A DNA stretch of 64,000 nucleotides from Ligula intestinalis (lineage: Eukaryota; Platyhelminthes; Cestoda; Diphyllobothriidea; Diphyllobothriidae): NCBI GenBank assembly GCA_036362985.1, contig JAYGXS010000003.1:91876603-91940602 (forward strand), given 5' to 3'. The notes beneath the pieces were generated by a model. The model was given only the letters and a program-made list of their open reading frames with translations. It had not been told where the DNA came from and did not search any database. Every line of letters begins with the position of its first letter. Position 1 is the stretch's first letter. Of the stretch, positions 1 to 10,689 are shown one piece after another. Position numbers and translations under genes: made by a program.

Positions 1-87
1 ACATGCGGGAGCACAGCTGTGTGCTTTGCGACAAGGTATTTGCAGCGAAGCACGACTTGGAGCGTCATGTCCGTGGTGTTCACGAAA
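1..87 (+). CDS. C2H2 zinc-finger cassette exon 1
   Basis: This is one complete finger: zinc ligands in CVLCDKVF and HVRGVH, helix AAKHDLERH, contact residues A/H/D/R at -1/2/3/6. The donor A|gtatgt is clear. The exon's expected first base is base 1 of the window, so its acceptor lies outside. Read-through past the donor meets a stop after about 45 codons. Role inferred: a nucleic-acid-binding module of a polydactyl protein. Confidence 0.85.
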
Positions 88-441
88 GTATGTTTATTTA
101 CCGCCATCTGGTTACCTCTTTGGTTCTTATAATTGCGTCGTATTTAGCAGTATCATTCCAGCTGACGTATAGTCCGCGCACACGTGATCATTTAAGCGAC
201 GTGATGCTGAGAAATGTCGGTTGAAAGAACTGCTTGGCACCCATCCGCCTAAGGCCAACTTGCGCTGTGTTCGAATTTACGAAATATTCTATTGTTGGGG
301 GCTGGCTTCTGGCATGCCCCTATTTGCCTAATCTGTTCGTTTGAGCTGCTTGTCTTGTTTAGAGTTCTCTGGGTATCTCCGTTTTCGTTTGCCGACGTTG
401 GGGTCGGATCCGAGCCTACATGCGTCATCAGTGATTGAGTA
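88..441 (+). other. Array intron after finger exon 1
   Basis: This is the standard array intron: a donor-side stretch coding, if read through, for a hydrophobic tail, then a module ending in a CATCAGTGATTGAG motif. The same module occurs after exon 11 (20,634-21,040). I see no separate gene. Confidence 0.6.
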
Positions 442-1385
442 CAGTAGTCGCTGGCTATTAAGCCTACGGTTAATAAGCCCAGCCGCGTATTAAGCCCACA
501 TCAGCTTGGGACGGAATTTTACCTAGCAAAATCCGCCAACTAATAAGCCCAGTCGCCGGCTACAAAGCCCAGTTTGCCGGATGTGATTTGTTTTCATGTT
601 TCAAGTTAAATTTGGCGACACCCTTTTCGGACGGCAGCAGACATGAGGGGTCAAAATAACAAATCCCCAACACGAGAAAGCCGCACGTGCAAAAGGCTAA
701 CGCACCCGAACCACAGCGCTGAGGACACACACACACACACAAAAGGTAACGATGCGTTCAGGCCCACGCTAGATGATGCCGACAGGCGTGACCCCAAAGC
801 ATACCAAGGTTGTCTGGCTAGCCTTCCTAGGTCTCGTAAAATTTAAAGTTGCTTTCATTCACAGGCTTTGCACCATAGCCAAACGAAAGCTATCGTCACG
901 TGTCGACTTGTCGATTGTCCAGAAAGTGGCAAAACTCGACGCTTACCATGCACTGACTCCTGGAGGAGGAGGAGGAGGCCGAAAAGCCAGTTACCATTGC
1001 TGCACAGATGAGAGCTGCACTCTACACTCTGCAACACGGTCTACAGGCATCAGATTTCACAAAATTCGACGATTTCTGGTGCCTGAAGAAGGACATCAAA
1101 GAGCACTTGCGAGTAAAGTTTCCTCCAAAACACTGACAGTAGACCGCTTTTTTTAAACGTGTTGCGAATCATTTTTTTGTTTTTGTTATTACGTTGAACA
1201 CAGACAAACACCATTCTTTTCTTGTACATAACCAAGCTCTACACATCATACAGTACGTATGTAATATACAGTGCCTATCCAGTGTTTGCTAATCAAGCAC
1301 TAGGACTCTCCGGTTAGTGGGCCCGCCGCTTATTAAGCCCAATTTTGTCTGGGCCCGAGATGGGCTTAATAGCCGGCGACTGCTG
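442..1385 (+). mobile_element. pogo-like DNA transposon remnant with TIRs
   Basis: The 944-base element is flanked by TA on both sides and begins CAGTAGTCGCTGGC. Its right end is the inverted complement, with about three mismatches over 23 bases. Subterminal AAGCCCA motifs repeat at both ends. An open frame near 1,020-1,156 ends in TLTVDRFF followed by a stop, reminiscent of pogo/Tigger transposase C-termini. The paralogous intron at 21,005-21,060 carries the same flanks with a single TA, so it is an empty site. No intact transposase is present. It sits in the intron after finger exon 1. Confidence 0.75.
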
Positions 1386-3086
1386 TAGTTATTTCACCTG
1401 CCCTCTATCTATACCAGGTTGACTAGGTAGGGGTGACTGTTAACCGCTTAGAGCGTAATAAAGGCTGGCAAGGTCGGCCTACTTTTGTTTGATGGCTGGC
1501 TAGTACCCCTTGTCGGATCAGTAGCCCCGGCTTCGAGGAGGAGGAGTCGGAGCAGCGTGGTCGGGAGGGGCTGCTCCGTCATCAAAAACACAGATGAACA
1601 GGAGGGGAGATAGATCAACCCTAGGGAGATTGGTGTAGCAGACCTTGACCGCCGTTAGGGCGGGTGGGAACGCGGCGAAGACGCGTCTGCTGTGGTTCCC
1701 TCAGTTTTGTTTGATAGTCCTTCGTAGTGGACAAGAACTACTACGGCCACGATTGGACGTGCGTTTGAATTGGTAGGGATGGCTTGTGTTGTATCTACCT
1801 CACTCTCTATTTGCATATCCACCGGTCTCCACTGGAGTGATAGCAATAACCGGTGTAAGACAACCACCCTACGCCTTCCATTCGATATTTGAAGGCGCAC
1901 AATAACGTCAAAGTACTGTGCTGAAATGTGGTGCGATTACCGATAATTTTTACCTTAGACTGCCCGTGCGTTGGCTAGGCCTTTTACTTGCTTTATTTCG
2001 TGCTAGATCGGTTGAGCTGTTTTTTTTTTCGAACCAGGAAAGTAATCGCTTCTGTGGAATGTTCAAGCTGGTTTTCTTGGCAAACGTTCCGTTGATAGCG
2101 AACCTTATGCACCCCATAGCCTCTGCATTGTGTCTTTCGGGACCGGCGGTAAAAGGAGTTTTATGGTTGGGCCATATCAGGGGAAAAAAATAAACAAATT
2201 ACATAGCGGAAAATAATAGGAATAGTTATTCAAATAATCTGATGTTTGGCGCGTGATAATTAAAATGCGAATCGCAACCAATAGGAACCAAGAACTGCGA
2301 CGCTATATGAAAATTAAGAGATTTAAGGGAAACCATGAAATGTACGCGTTTTCCCATTTCTTTAAAACTCTAATGTATTTGTACAGATATTGTAGTAAGA
2401 TAGGTCCAAAAAGCTACCGCGCGGTGCTTAAAAAGTTAGATTAACCATTAAACTAACTTCAATTGAAAAAACGAACAAGAAACTTAATTAAAATAAAACT
2501 GATTAAACTAAAAGTTACCGCGGGAAGCTACAGATTTTCGTCTCGGGATGCAGAAGTTAGCACAACGGTGCCTACTGAAATGCGTATAGTAGATATTTAA
2601 GTATAGTTTAAAAACCGTCCACTACCAAGCTGACCCTCGCCTGCTTTTTAGATCGTCAACCTGAAATATAGCTCGTGCAGAAATAATCCTCGTTCGTTAT
2701 ATGCCGACGTTCTAATCCAGACGAGCATTTAATTATTTTGGCTGGGCTAGTTTTGAAAGCTCGCCAACGGCAGCGGAATTCTGTCCAGGGATCAAATATT
2801 TAAAACGTCAGCTGACAATTTTATTTAAGAAAATTCCCATTGAAAGGTTCAGAAGATGAATTGGCGAACATACGCTTATTTTTGATAAATTTGCATCAGA
2901 TATTTACATTTAAATTATAGCTAAGTAAATAAACGATGGTAGAAAACATACTACTATTGTCAAGGCCTGAGGAGGATTTATCGAAAACAAACGCATGTTC
3001 GTCAATACATTTGCTGAAGTTTTATATACGTCAAATCAAGTGCAGATCAAAATGGTAACCAAACTTACTCAATGTTTTTTTTTCAG
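1386..3086 (+). other. Array intron between finger exons 1 and 2
   Basis: Bases 1,390-1,480 and 1,710-1,830 match intron sequence at 21,040-21,250. A GC-rich dispersed repeat (1,494-1,690) lies between, as a related copy does in the other intron neighbourhood. Bases 2,200-2,520 are AT-rich and unrecognised. From about 2,560 the sequence belongs to a duplicated two-finger block also found at 19,420-20,690. Confidence 0.55.
1494..1690 (+). repeat. GC-rich dispersed repeat, copy 1
   Basis: Related copies occur at 21,525-21,700 (same strand), 44,190-44,410 (inverted) and 61,975-62,140 (same strand). Shared motifs include TCCGTCATCAAAAACA and GGTGTAGCAGACC. The last two copies sit inside a larger LTR-like repeat. 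The family is not recognised. Confidence 0.65.
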
Positions 3087-3173
3087 ACTTGCGAGAGCAC
3101 AGGTGTGAATATTGCGACAAAGCATTTGTTAGGAAGCGCAACTTGAAGGAGCATGTCCTTCGCATCCACGAAA
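3087..3173 (+). CDS. C2H2 zinc-finger cassette exon 2
   Basis: A strong pyrimidine tract and cag precede the exon, and A|gtatgg follows. The finger has ligands in CEYCDKAF and HVLRIH, helix VRKRNLKEH, contacts R/R/N/E. It starts LREHR. It is the first finger of duplicated block A: its paralogue is exon 10 (19,722), and the distance to the next finger is 819 bases here against 825 there. Confidence 0.93.
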
Positions 3174-3905
3174 GTATGGCCGTTTATCTCCAACTGGTTT
3201 GCTTTTTCATTTATATTATTGATATGCGCTTACCATTGTCTACAATGGCCGCTCGAATTATTTTTTCGAGGTTGTCCTCTGTAGCGATTTGTCTCAGTAG
3301 CCTAGCCACAAGGCAGTGGTTGCAAGCGAACTTATTTAAGGACGGTTAACGGTCGCCATGTCATAGTGCCGTCGTCAGGCTTTGCGACATTTTTATAGGT
3401 TTTTGGCATGTCACGTACTTGTAGTACTGTCATAGTACTGTAATACGCGCAGGACTCATGGAGACTCTAGGTGGTCACTTATGCAATGACTGGTGTAAAT
3501 CGACCATTCTACGTCTTCCGTTGCGTGTTTGAAGGCATACAACAGCGTCACATTTTTGTTACGGTTGTGTTTAAAGCTACCGAGAATAGTTGCCTTAGAC
3601 TGAGTTGCCATAGGCTAGCCCTGTCATTTGCTTTGATTCGTGAGGAACCAATGGAGTATTTTCTAAATCAGAAAAGAAATCCGTTCTTATGGAATGCTGA
3701 ATCCAGTATTATGTTTTACATCGCCAACCTCAAGTGTAACTTTTTCCATTATAAGCCAGCCTTCCAATGCGAACATGAAGTTAGTAATTTTCTAAGGTTG
3801 ACAACCCAACACAGTTCTATCCAGGGGTGGCTATTTTATTTAATATAAATCGAAGGTAAACACTGATTATGACCAAACTTACTGAATGTGTTTTTTGTTT
3901 TTCAG
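3174..3905 (+). other. Array intron between finger exons 2 and 3
   Basis: The whole intron aligns with 19,809-20,546, including the GGCTTTGCGACATTT and GCGTGTTTGAAGGC stretches. It contains only repeated intron modules and no gene of its own. Confidence 0.65.
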
Positions 3906-3992
3906 ATCTCCGGGAGCACAGCTGTGGGCTTTGCGACAAAACATTTGTAACTAAGCGAGAAATGGAGCAACATGTCCTTCGCATCCACGAAA
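3906..3992 (+). CDS. C2H2 zinc-finger cassette exon 3
   Basis: Acceptor tttttcag|AT and donor A|gtatgg. Ligands lie in CGLCDKTF and HVLRIH. The helix is VTKREMEQH, with Met instead of Leu at +4, and contacts T/R/E/Q. Exon 11 has the same quartet, the only identical pair in the window, and is its block-A duplicate. Confidence 0.94.
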
Positions 3993-4716
3993 GTATGGCT
4001 GTTAACCATTCAACGATGTTCTGTTTCATTGTCATTATTGCCAATCCTTGGCTAGCAAATCCAGTGCTGTGTTGTCAGAAAACTCTGACACAAGCTCTGT
4101 CACTTCCATGGTCTAAACCGACATCAGGTGGCGATAGGATTTCGCCCCTACCAACAAGCGACAATCCCTCAACCAACACGCTGACATGGCCTACATGCGC
4201 AAACTGACATAGTCCGCGTTGGCCAATTAGCGCCCGTGTTAGATAGTTATTGATTTTTCTACCCATTCAAACTTTTATTGTTATGTACAGCTTTAATTTC
4301 CCTTGCAAATGTTTGGTCTGATGAAGAGTTGCTGAAAAACAATTGTTTGCCAAAGAAGATTGAATAGTTATCACGCCTGTCCTCCACATATGCCAGGTCG
4401 ACTCAACAGTGACTGTTTAGGGTTTGAAGCTTAACGAGGTGTGGCACGACCGGATCAGATGCGTCTTTTTCAAATCAGAAAAGAAATTCCTTATCGCCTT
4501 TTTTATCGTCTATTTGAAATGTATCTTGTCAGGAAGTAATCGTTCTCCGTTATAAGCCAACTTGAGGCTAATTATTTTTGAAATCTCGACAATCCCGACA
4601 CAGTTCTGTCCAGAGATCGAACATTTAAGGCGTCAGCTGGCAATTTTCTGTACGTTACATCCAAGGTTGATTGGGATGCTGGTCACACTGACTCAATGTA
4701 TTTTTTTGCTTTACAG
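3993..4716 (+). other. Array intron between finger exons 3 and 4
   Basis: The donor-side and acceptor-side ends are shared with other array introns, for example a TTTAAGGCGTCAGCTGGCAA stretch before the acceptor. The middle is anonymous. No gene is visible. Confidence 0.55.
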
Positions 4717-4803
4717 ACGTGCGAGATCACAGCTGTGGGCTTTGTGACAAGGCATTTGGAACGAAAACTGAACTGACGCGGCATGTCGATCGAGTTCACA
4801 AAA
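4717..4803 (+). CDS. C2H2 zinc-finger cassette exon 4
   Basis: Acceptor gctttacag|AC and donor A|gtatgc. The linker begins VRDHS rather than LREHS. Ligands lie in CGLCDKAF and HVDRVH. The helix is GTKTELTRH with contacts T/T/E/R. Fully open, 29 codons by phase. Confidence 0.92.
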
Positions 4804-5164
4804 GTATGCCTCTTCCCCTATCTGATTCTTTGTTTCAGTGTTAAAACTACATTACTAGCACCGCTTTTACCCTCATCATAACTAGTCACTGATCGTCGTC
4901 CGACACGTCATCATTGAACCGTCCGGCATTGTGGCCGACACGGTCCTGATTAAATTCAGTTGAGTGATGTATTAAGTAGCCACGCGTGGCGCTGTCTGCT
5001 AGTTAGTGTTTTTACACGGCTTGTGAATATTCTGAATGTCAAGGAACCTCGCGATTGTGGCACCCCTCTGCTTTCCTCCTATTTCAGTTAGTCTACGTTG
5101 TAAGCTTTGTCAACTCGTTGGTGATAAGATACGTTACGAGGTGGGAATGTTTTCAGCGAATTAA

Positions 5165-5280
5165 ATAGGAAGGAACAGCGGCATCTTCACCAAAAGATTT
5201 TCACACCATCCTCATCCGGATCCGCGCCATAAGTAACCTTAGTACGTTCACACATCCATGGTTTGGGCTGGTTCGTTACA
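5165..5280 (-). repeat. Duplicated fragment of a LINE reverse-transcriptase remnant
   Basis: This stretch matches 6,475-6,593 in the same orientation, sharing CATCCTCATCCGGATCCGCG-like sequence and ending at TGGTTCGTTACA. The second copy lies inside a minus-strand RT remnant. The two copies bracket an RTE-like fragment. Confidence 0.6.
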
Positions 5281-5289
5281 TAGCCTCCT

Positions 5290-6030
5290 TAGGAGAAGGC
5301 ACCCCTGGGGATTAATGGCCATCAACTTGAAGAAGACAGCCTCAAATACCTTGGGGCGAGGCTGCTACCGAATGGGCAGAGCAATGACGACACTGTCTCC
5401 CGTATCGATGTTGCTCGCTGGGTTTTCTCAGTCCTTCGAAAGCGCCTACGGACCCGACGTGACATCTCCATTGCCACGAAGATTCGTGTATACCGTGCAT
5501 CCATCCGGTCAGTCCTCTATGGATGTAAATGCTGGGCTCTGCGTGCTGAAGATGAGCGAAGACTGGAGGTCTTTGACCACCGTTGCCTGAGGACGATCCT
5601 GCGAGTTAAGTATAGCGACTTCATCTCAAATGAGACAGTCCGCATCTGCTGCGATCGCATCGCGAGGATATCTCAGGCCATTCAAGAAAGGCGACTGAGG
5701 TGGTTTGAACACGTTCTCCGTCGTCCGCCCCACGAGCTTAGCTATGCTGCTCCCGACCCGGCGCCGCAGCCCACCTGGAAACGTTCAAGAGGAGCCAACT
5801 AAGACTTGCCTCGACACCGTCTGCCAAGGCAAAGAACCAGTTCTTGGACCTTCTATCTTCGGTCTCCGTCGCTGGAGAAGTGACTGGGTGGAAATCCGCT
5901 GCCGCCAATCGTCACGCATGGAGAGGTACCGTTGGTGACATCGTTGAGGCCGGCTAGATCAGGCATGATCACAGCTGTAACAAGTACAAGAAAAGACCGT
6001 CCTTCTGAGTTGCAGTTTTATCCTCAGTGC
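5290..6030 (+). mobile_element. RTE-like LINE fragment, C-terminal part
   Basis: From about 5,333 the frame reads LKYLGARLLPNG, then YRASIRSVLYGCKCWALR and RRLEVFDHRCLRTILR, then RRLRWFEHVLRRPP. This is the region following the RT domain in RTE-clade ORF2 proteins. A stop follows at about 5,801. RT catalytic motifs are absent, so only the 3' end was retained. Function lost. Confidence 0.8.
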
Positions 6031-6339
6031 TGGTGGAATTGCTGCCCAGAGGGGGGTAAATGTGTGCTCTTCTCCACACACCACCAATGTGGCGGCCGAG
6101 GACTTTGAGTTTGGCACACACCTAATGGAGTAATTCGCCTGCATAAGACTCCAGAAGTAACATTGGACGGGGTTGTTAGTCACAGCAAGCACTCATACGC
6201 ATAGGGAGGTGGGAGAATATCGAGGTAGTAAAAAGTTAGATCTGTTACGATAGGGGACTTGCTAAACATTAAAAGGGAGAGGATACGATACGAAAGATTA
6301 CCAAGGGATTGTGCACTTGATCCATTTGGAGTGAGGAGT

Positions 6340-6960
6340 GATCACAGAATGGCAGTTAGATACCGGTGGGGAGTGCAGCGCTGTGGGCAACTGCGGGTGT
6401 GGGCTTTGGGAGTGCTGATGGTAAGGGGACGACGACACGATACGCTACGAAAGGGTGTATTGTCAAAAAAAGGCAATAAGAAGGAACAGCGACATCTTAA
6501 CCAACAGACTGGTACTCCATTCTCATCCGGATCCGCGCCATGAGTGTGACCTTGGTACGTCAAAACACCACTTGTCCGGGATGGTTCGTTACAATGGATA
6601 TAAGCCGAAAACCATTGGATTTGGCCAGCTGGGAGGTTCAAGAACGCCAAGCCCTGCAGCAACTGATCGAGGCTAACACAGTCGAAAACGAATGGCAGGT
6701 CGATCGAGCGTGCCATGGTACGTGATTGACGCCCTGGAGGATGGCGTCGCCGAGCTCGAAGAGTGCCGTTGAGGTGCCACGACCTGCTCTGACAATATGT
6801 TGATGGCAAGATATATCCGCCGCATACGCCAGAGTTGGATGTAGGAGCGGTTCCAGGCTCTTCACTAGGGGACTGAGAGGACAATTTGGCAATATCGAAG
6901 TCGCTAGACTGGGGTCCTTACCTTACCTTTGACCAGAGGAGTAACACTTGACTGGCAGCG
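6340..6960 (-). mobile_element. LINE reverse-transcriptase remnant
   Basis: The minus strand contains short frames related to the RT of the element at 10.7-13.3 kb: FDCVSLDQLLQGLAFLNLP compares with a similar stretch there, and SCHQH precedes a variable region. Frameshifts break every frame. It is a fragment without catalytic motifs. Confidence 0.65.
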
Positions 6961-7244
6961 AATGGTTGAAAAGGGCAGCAAGGTAGGCTGCCACCTTAGG
7001 GCCAGTGGTTCTGAGGCTTTCGTTTTCTCGATGGCCGTGAGGATGTAATTCGCAGAGAAAAAAATGTCATGTGATATCACGATGGTGGCATCGTTTGCTT
7101 TTCTCCTTTGTCAATTCATCTCTCTTCTGAGTTTTCTCAACTCTTTGGTGACGTTTTCGGCTATTGTCTTCTCATCCTTATGGCCTACGCATGTAGGCCA
7201 TCTTATCCATCAAAGTGACTCAATGTTTTGCTTTTGTTTTCCAG

Positions 7245-7331
7245 ATCTGCGAGAGCATGGCTGTGGAATTTGCAAGAAGGCATTTGTAACGAAGCAGGAA
7301 CTGACGCAGCATGTCCGTGGTGTCCATCAGA
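7245..7331 (+). CDS. C2H2 zinc-finger cassette exon 5
   Basis: Acceptor gttttccag|AT and donor A|gtaggt. Ligands lie in CGICKKAF and HVRGVH, helix VTKQELTQH, contacts T/Q/E/Q. The intron before it shares a TTGGTGACGTTTTCGGC module with other fingers of its subclass. The intron after it is closely similar to that after exon 11. Confidence 0.93.
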
Positions 7332-7640
7332 GTAGGTCTATTAACCCTCAGCTGGTTTGCTGTTTCATTGCCATCATTGCGTCGCGCTAAGCATTGTCAT
7401 ACCAGCTGACTGATAGTGAGTGCTCACGGAAGCGACAGGGCTTTTCGGGTGAATGGGCACGGATAGGTGTCGCTTGAGTGAGCTGATTAGAACCCACTTT
7501 CTAGACCCCGCTTATGCCCCATTTGTGCTTTATTGGAGCTCATGCAATATTCTTTATCTGCATACCTATTGTCGGGGACTGAATTTCGGCTGTTGAGTTT
7601 CTTCTCCTCTGCACCCATTGACCTTAGCAGTCCACTTGTC

Positions 7641-7697
7641 TACGCTCCTTTGGCCATCTATTGTCTCGTCTACCGACGTAGGGCTTGGATAAGTGTC
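7641..7697 (+). repeat. Left copy of a 57-base duplication flanking a gag fragment
   Basis: This intron stretch begins TACGCTCCTTTGGCC and recurs at 8,312-8,368 with about five differences. The two copies bracket the Gypsy gag fragment. Similar intron sequence at 20,950-21,010 carries no insertion. Confidence 0.7.
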
Positions 7698-7699
7698 AA

Positions 7700-8311
7700 G
7701 GGCCGACTCAATGGCGGGCGCAAACAGCCAGACAACAACCCGTCCGTTCGGCTCTCATCCACGCAGACAAAGTGCATTGTCTGACACCCCAGGCCTATAT
7801 TCGGCCGGCGCGGGAATATAACGCAGCTTTTTGGCCACCGTTATAACATTTGGCGACGCAGACACACACTATGTTCATCTCCGCAGAACAACTGCAGTCC
7901 ATCTTGAAGCAGCAACAAGCTCAGTTTGAGGAGGCTTACGTGAAGATGATGGAGTTCATGATGCAAAAATTCAAGTTTGCAGTTTTTTGGTCCAGATTCT
8001 TTCGCTAACCAGTCCACATCAGCGGACGCCACTGCTGCTGCTGCTATCACAGAGTTCATTTATGACCCCGACTCCGGCGTTACCTTCGACGCTTAGTTCA
8101 AACGTTGGGAGGACATATTCCGCGTGAAATTCGCCAAGGCTGACGATGCATGGAAGGTGGGCCTACTATTACGCAAACTGGGCTTCAGAGAACACGAGCG
8201 GTACGCGGATATCATTCTGCCAAAACACCCTCGTGACTTGACTCTCGATGAAACCGTCCAGCGCCTGTCAGAGACTTTCGGCGAGAAGCTGCGTGAGCTG
8301 CTTCCCTTGCC
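7700..8311 (+). mobile_element. Ty3/Gypsy LTR-retrotransposon gag fragment
   Basis: A leader with ATTTGGCGACGCAGACAC precedes ATG at 7,871 and MFISAEQLQSILKQQQAQF. The gag continues with FKRWEDIFRVKFAKADDAWK and LLLRKLGFREHERY, a pattern known from Gypsy capsid regions. There is a premature stop at about 8,094 and a frame break near 8,000. Protease and pol are absent. It lies in the intron after exon 5 between two copies of a 57-base host sequence. Confidence 0.7.
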
Positions 8312-8368
8312 TACGCTCCTGTGGCCATCTATTGTCTCGTTTACCGACGTAGGGTTCGGATCAGTGTC
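8312..8368 (+). repeat. Right copy of the 57-base duplication
   Basis: Matches 7,641-7,697 with about five substitutions. After it, the array intron resumes (TCATCAGTGATTG-like sequence). Confidence 0.7.
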
Positions 8369-8524
8369 TGCATACTTAATCAGTGATTGGCGCATAAGTC
8401 GTTTGAAATGCCGAAACATTGATAATCACTCGCTAACCGGCATTGACGCATGTACGAAAAATTAGAGGAGACAATGCACAATTTCAAGCAAATGTCTTAC
8501 TTAAAAAGAAATATAAGCAGGACG

Positions 8525-9029
8525 GAAGTCGCCGGTTATTAAGCCCATGGTTAAAAGGCTCAGCCGCTTATTTAGCCCAACTCAGCTTGGGACGCCGGCT
8601 AATGAGCCCAGTCGCCGGCTACAAAGCCCAGTTTGCCAACAGGATAGAGTGAGAATCTCATCTCTATGCATGCGCAACGCGGTCTACAGGCATCAGATTT
8701 CACAAAATTCGACGATTTTTAGTGCTTGGAGAAGGCCATCAAAGAGCACTTGCAAGTGAAGTTTCCTCCAAAACAACTGACACTAGACCGCTTTTTTTAA
8801 ACGTGTCGCAGATCATTTTTTTGCTTTCGTTTCTACTTAAAACACATACAAACACCATTCTTTTCTTTTACATAACCAAGCTCTACACATCATACAGTAC
8901 GTATGTAATATACAGTGCCTATCCAGCGTTTGCTAATAAAGAACTAGGACACTCCGGTTAATGCGCTCGCCGCTTATTAAGCCCAATTTTATCTGGGCCC
9001 GAGGTGGGCTTAATAGCCGACGACTACTG
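8525..9029 (+). mobile_element. Shorter relative of the pogo-like TIR element
   Basis: The left end (AAGTCGCCGGTTATTAAGCCC), the right end (GGGCTTAATAGCCGACGACTACTG) and the region with the transposase-tail-like frame all match the 944-base element at 442-1,385. About 440 bases of the interior are missing, as in an internally deleted derivative. The left TIR tip is degraded and a clean TA duplication is not seen. Confidence 0.7.
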
Positions 9030-10190
9030 TTAAGAAAAAATGTTTTCTTAAAATCTCTCAACTTCCTCGGACGTTATATATAGTTGTAAATCAGAACAAT
9101 AAATTTAAATTATTTAGTGAGTGAAATGAATAACGTTACCACTTTCTGTATTTAAAATCCTTTAAACATATTGTTGTTCTACAATTAAAATCACTTCCAA
9201 ATTGACCCTTGCATTCCGATAAATATTTGTGGATTTTTTATGTTTTCAAGATTTAAGTCATTGGCATAGATGCTATTCGATATTTATGCCGAAACTTTTA
9301 AAATAAGATATATATTTAAAAAAATTACCGAAGAATTGCGTTTTTGGATGCTAGTTTTCATGAAGATAGCCTTGTCGGCCATATTTGGAAATTCATTCAA
9401 ACATAAAAACCCATTGTCGCACAAAAAACGTCCGCAACAGAAGTCTGATATTGCTAAGACTTATGAAAAACTCTCGATGATAGGTTACCTCTTTAAGTGC
9501 ACTTTATTAGACCTTCAGCTGAAAAATATCTGTTTATCGTACTTTTTCCAAAGTAATGGGGATTTTTGAGAAGTTTGTTTTGTTTATCTGAAGATAATTT
9601 ATACAGTTGGGCCGGAAATGAAAGCATTTACTTTTCTCTTTATATTGGAGTATTTTCGGCCATTTTGGATTACTTGCAAGCTTTGTTTTAAGCTTGCAAA
9701 TGCAAAAAGTTTTTGCCGAATTTCTTCTCAGATATTGAAATAAGTGTCAAACTTCTCGCTGTTTGCACATTACGCATAAACGGGCACACATAAGAACATT
9801 TTTCCTGAGTAAAAAGATTTCTCAGGACTTAATCCACTCTGTGGATCAGAATAATATGGCCAAATATATGCTCAACTACCTAGTTAAATTTCCTCATGAC
9901 CTTTGCACGGCTTTGTATACACAGTTTACACATACCACACATTTGCATTTTGAAGCATTTCTTTCCCAAGTATAACTTTGAAGCAGGCGCAAATGGCAGA
10001 ATTTATTCGTACAAGTAAATGTTGAGAGCGCTTATCAACTGCTACCTCTGCTTGCATTGAAAGCGAAACAATTGGAGGATACCTCATTTCAATTTGTCAC
10101 AGGATCGATAATAGCAAGGCTATTGTAACGTGGCGAATGGCCAGTAGTTATGTCTACTTTAAACTTGGAACGAAAAGTAGTGAGGGGAAT
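9030..10190 (+). other. AT-rich stretch, nothing recognised
   Basis: Short frames occur (for example 9,270-9,569), but there is no family resemblance and no splice-supported exon. It may be old intron or mobile-element debris. Confidence 0.4.
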
Positions 10191-10199
10191 TAACAAAAA

Positions 10200-10620
10200 A
10201 TGAAAGTGTGGCATGCATTTACCGGGACAATTGACGATAAACCACATGGTCTAATTGCTTACATAGGTCTTGCTTCTCCCGCTGTATGTAGGATGCTTCC
10301 ATGTAACGTAAGGTCCGGTTCGTGCTCGAACAAGAACTCGGAAAGATGTCAATGGAGTGACAACTATCTAGCAATTATTTTGTAATGGATGAACGTGGCA
10401 CTTTGGTTTCTTGTTTTGAAAGCGAAGCAGGCAAATATTCAGCAGCCCTAGTCGCCAGTTGCCTTTGTGTACGGCCGATGTACTTGCATCCGCAAGTGCA
10501 CATGAATTCATCGATGCAGTTGGGGGCGGCATGCAAGGCTTCCTTTGCCGGGTTCACCGGGAGGCTTTTAGTTGGTGTGAGGAAAACAAGTTCGGCCGCA
10601 TAGTACGTTCTCTGTATGGA
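10200..10620 (-). mobile_element. Penelope-like element fragment, GIY-YIG end
   Basis: The minus strand reads MCTCGCKYIGRTQRQLATR followed by AAEYLPASL and SSITK, then a stop at about 10,375. This matches the GIY-YIG endonuclease core (YIG, catalytic Arg) at the C-terminus of Penelope-like retroelements. It belongs to a different subfamily from the copy at 24.5 kb. The N-terminal RT is missing. Confidence 0.75.
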
Positions 10621-10689
10621 AAAAAACGTAGTCGTCGTTTTATCGTTTTTGAGATATTTTATCTCTTAAAGGGTAAGGATATAAGACCG

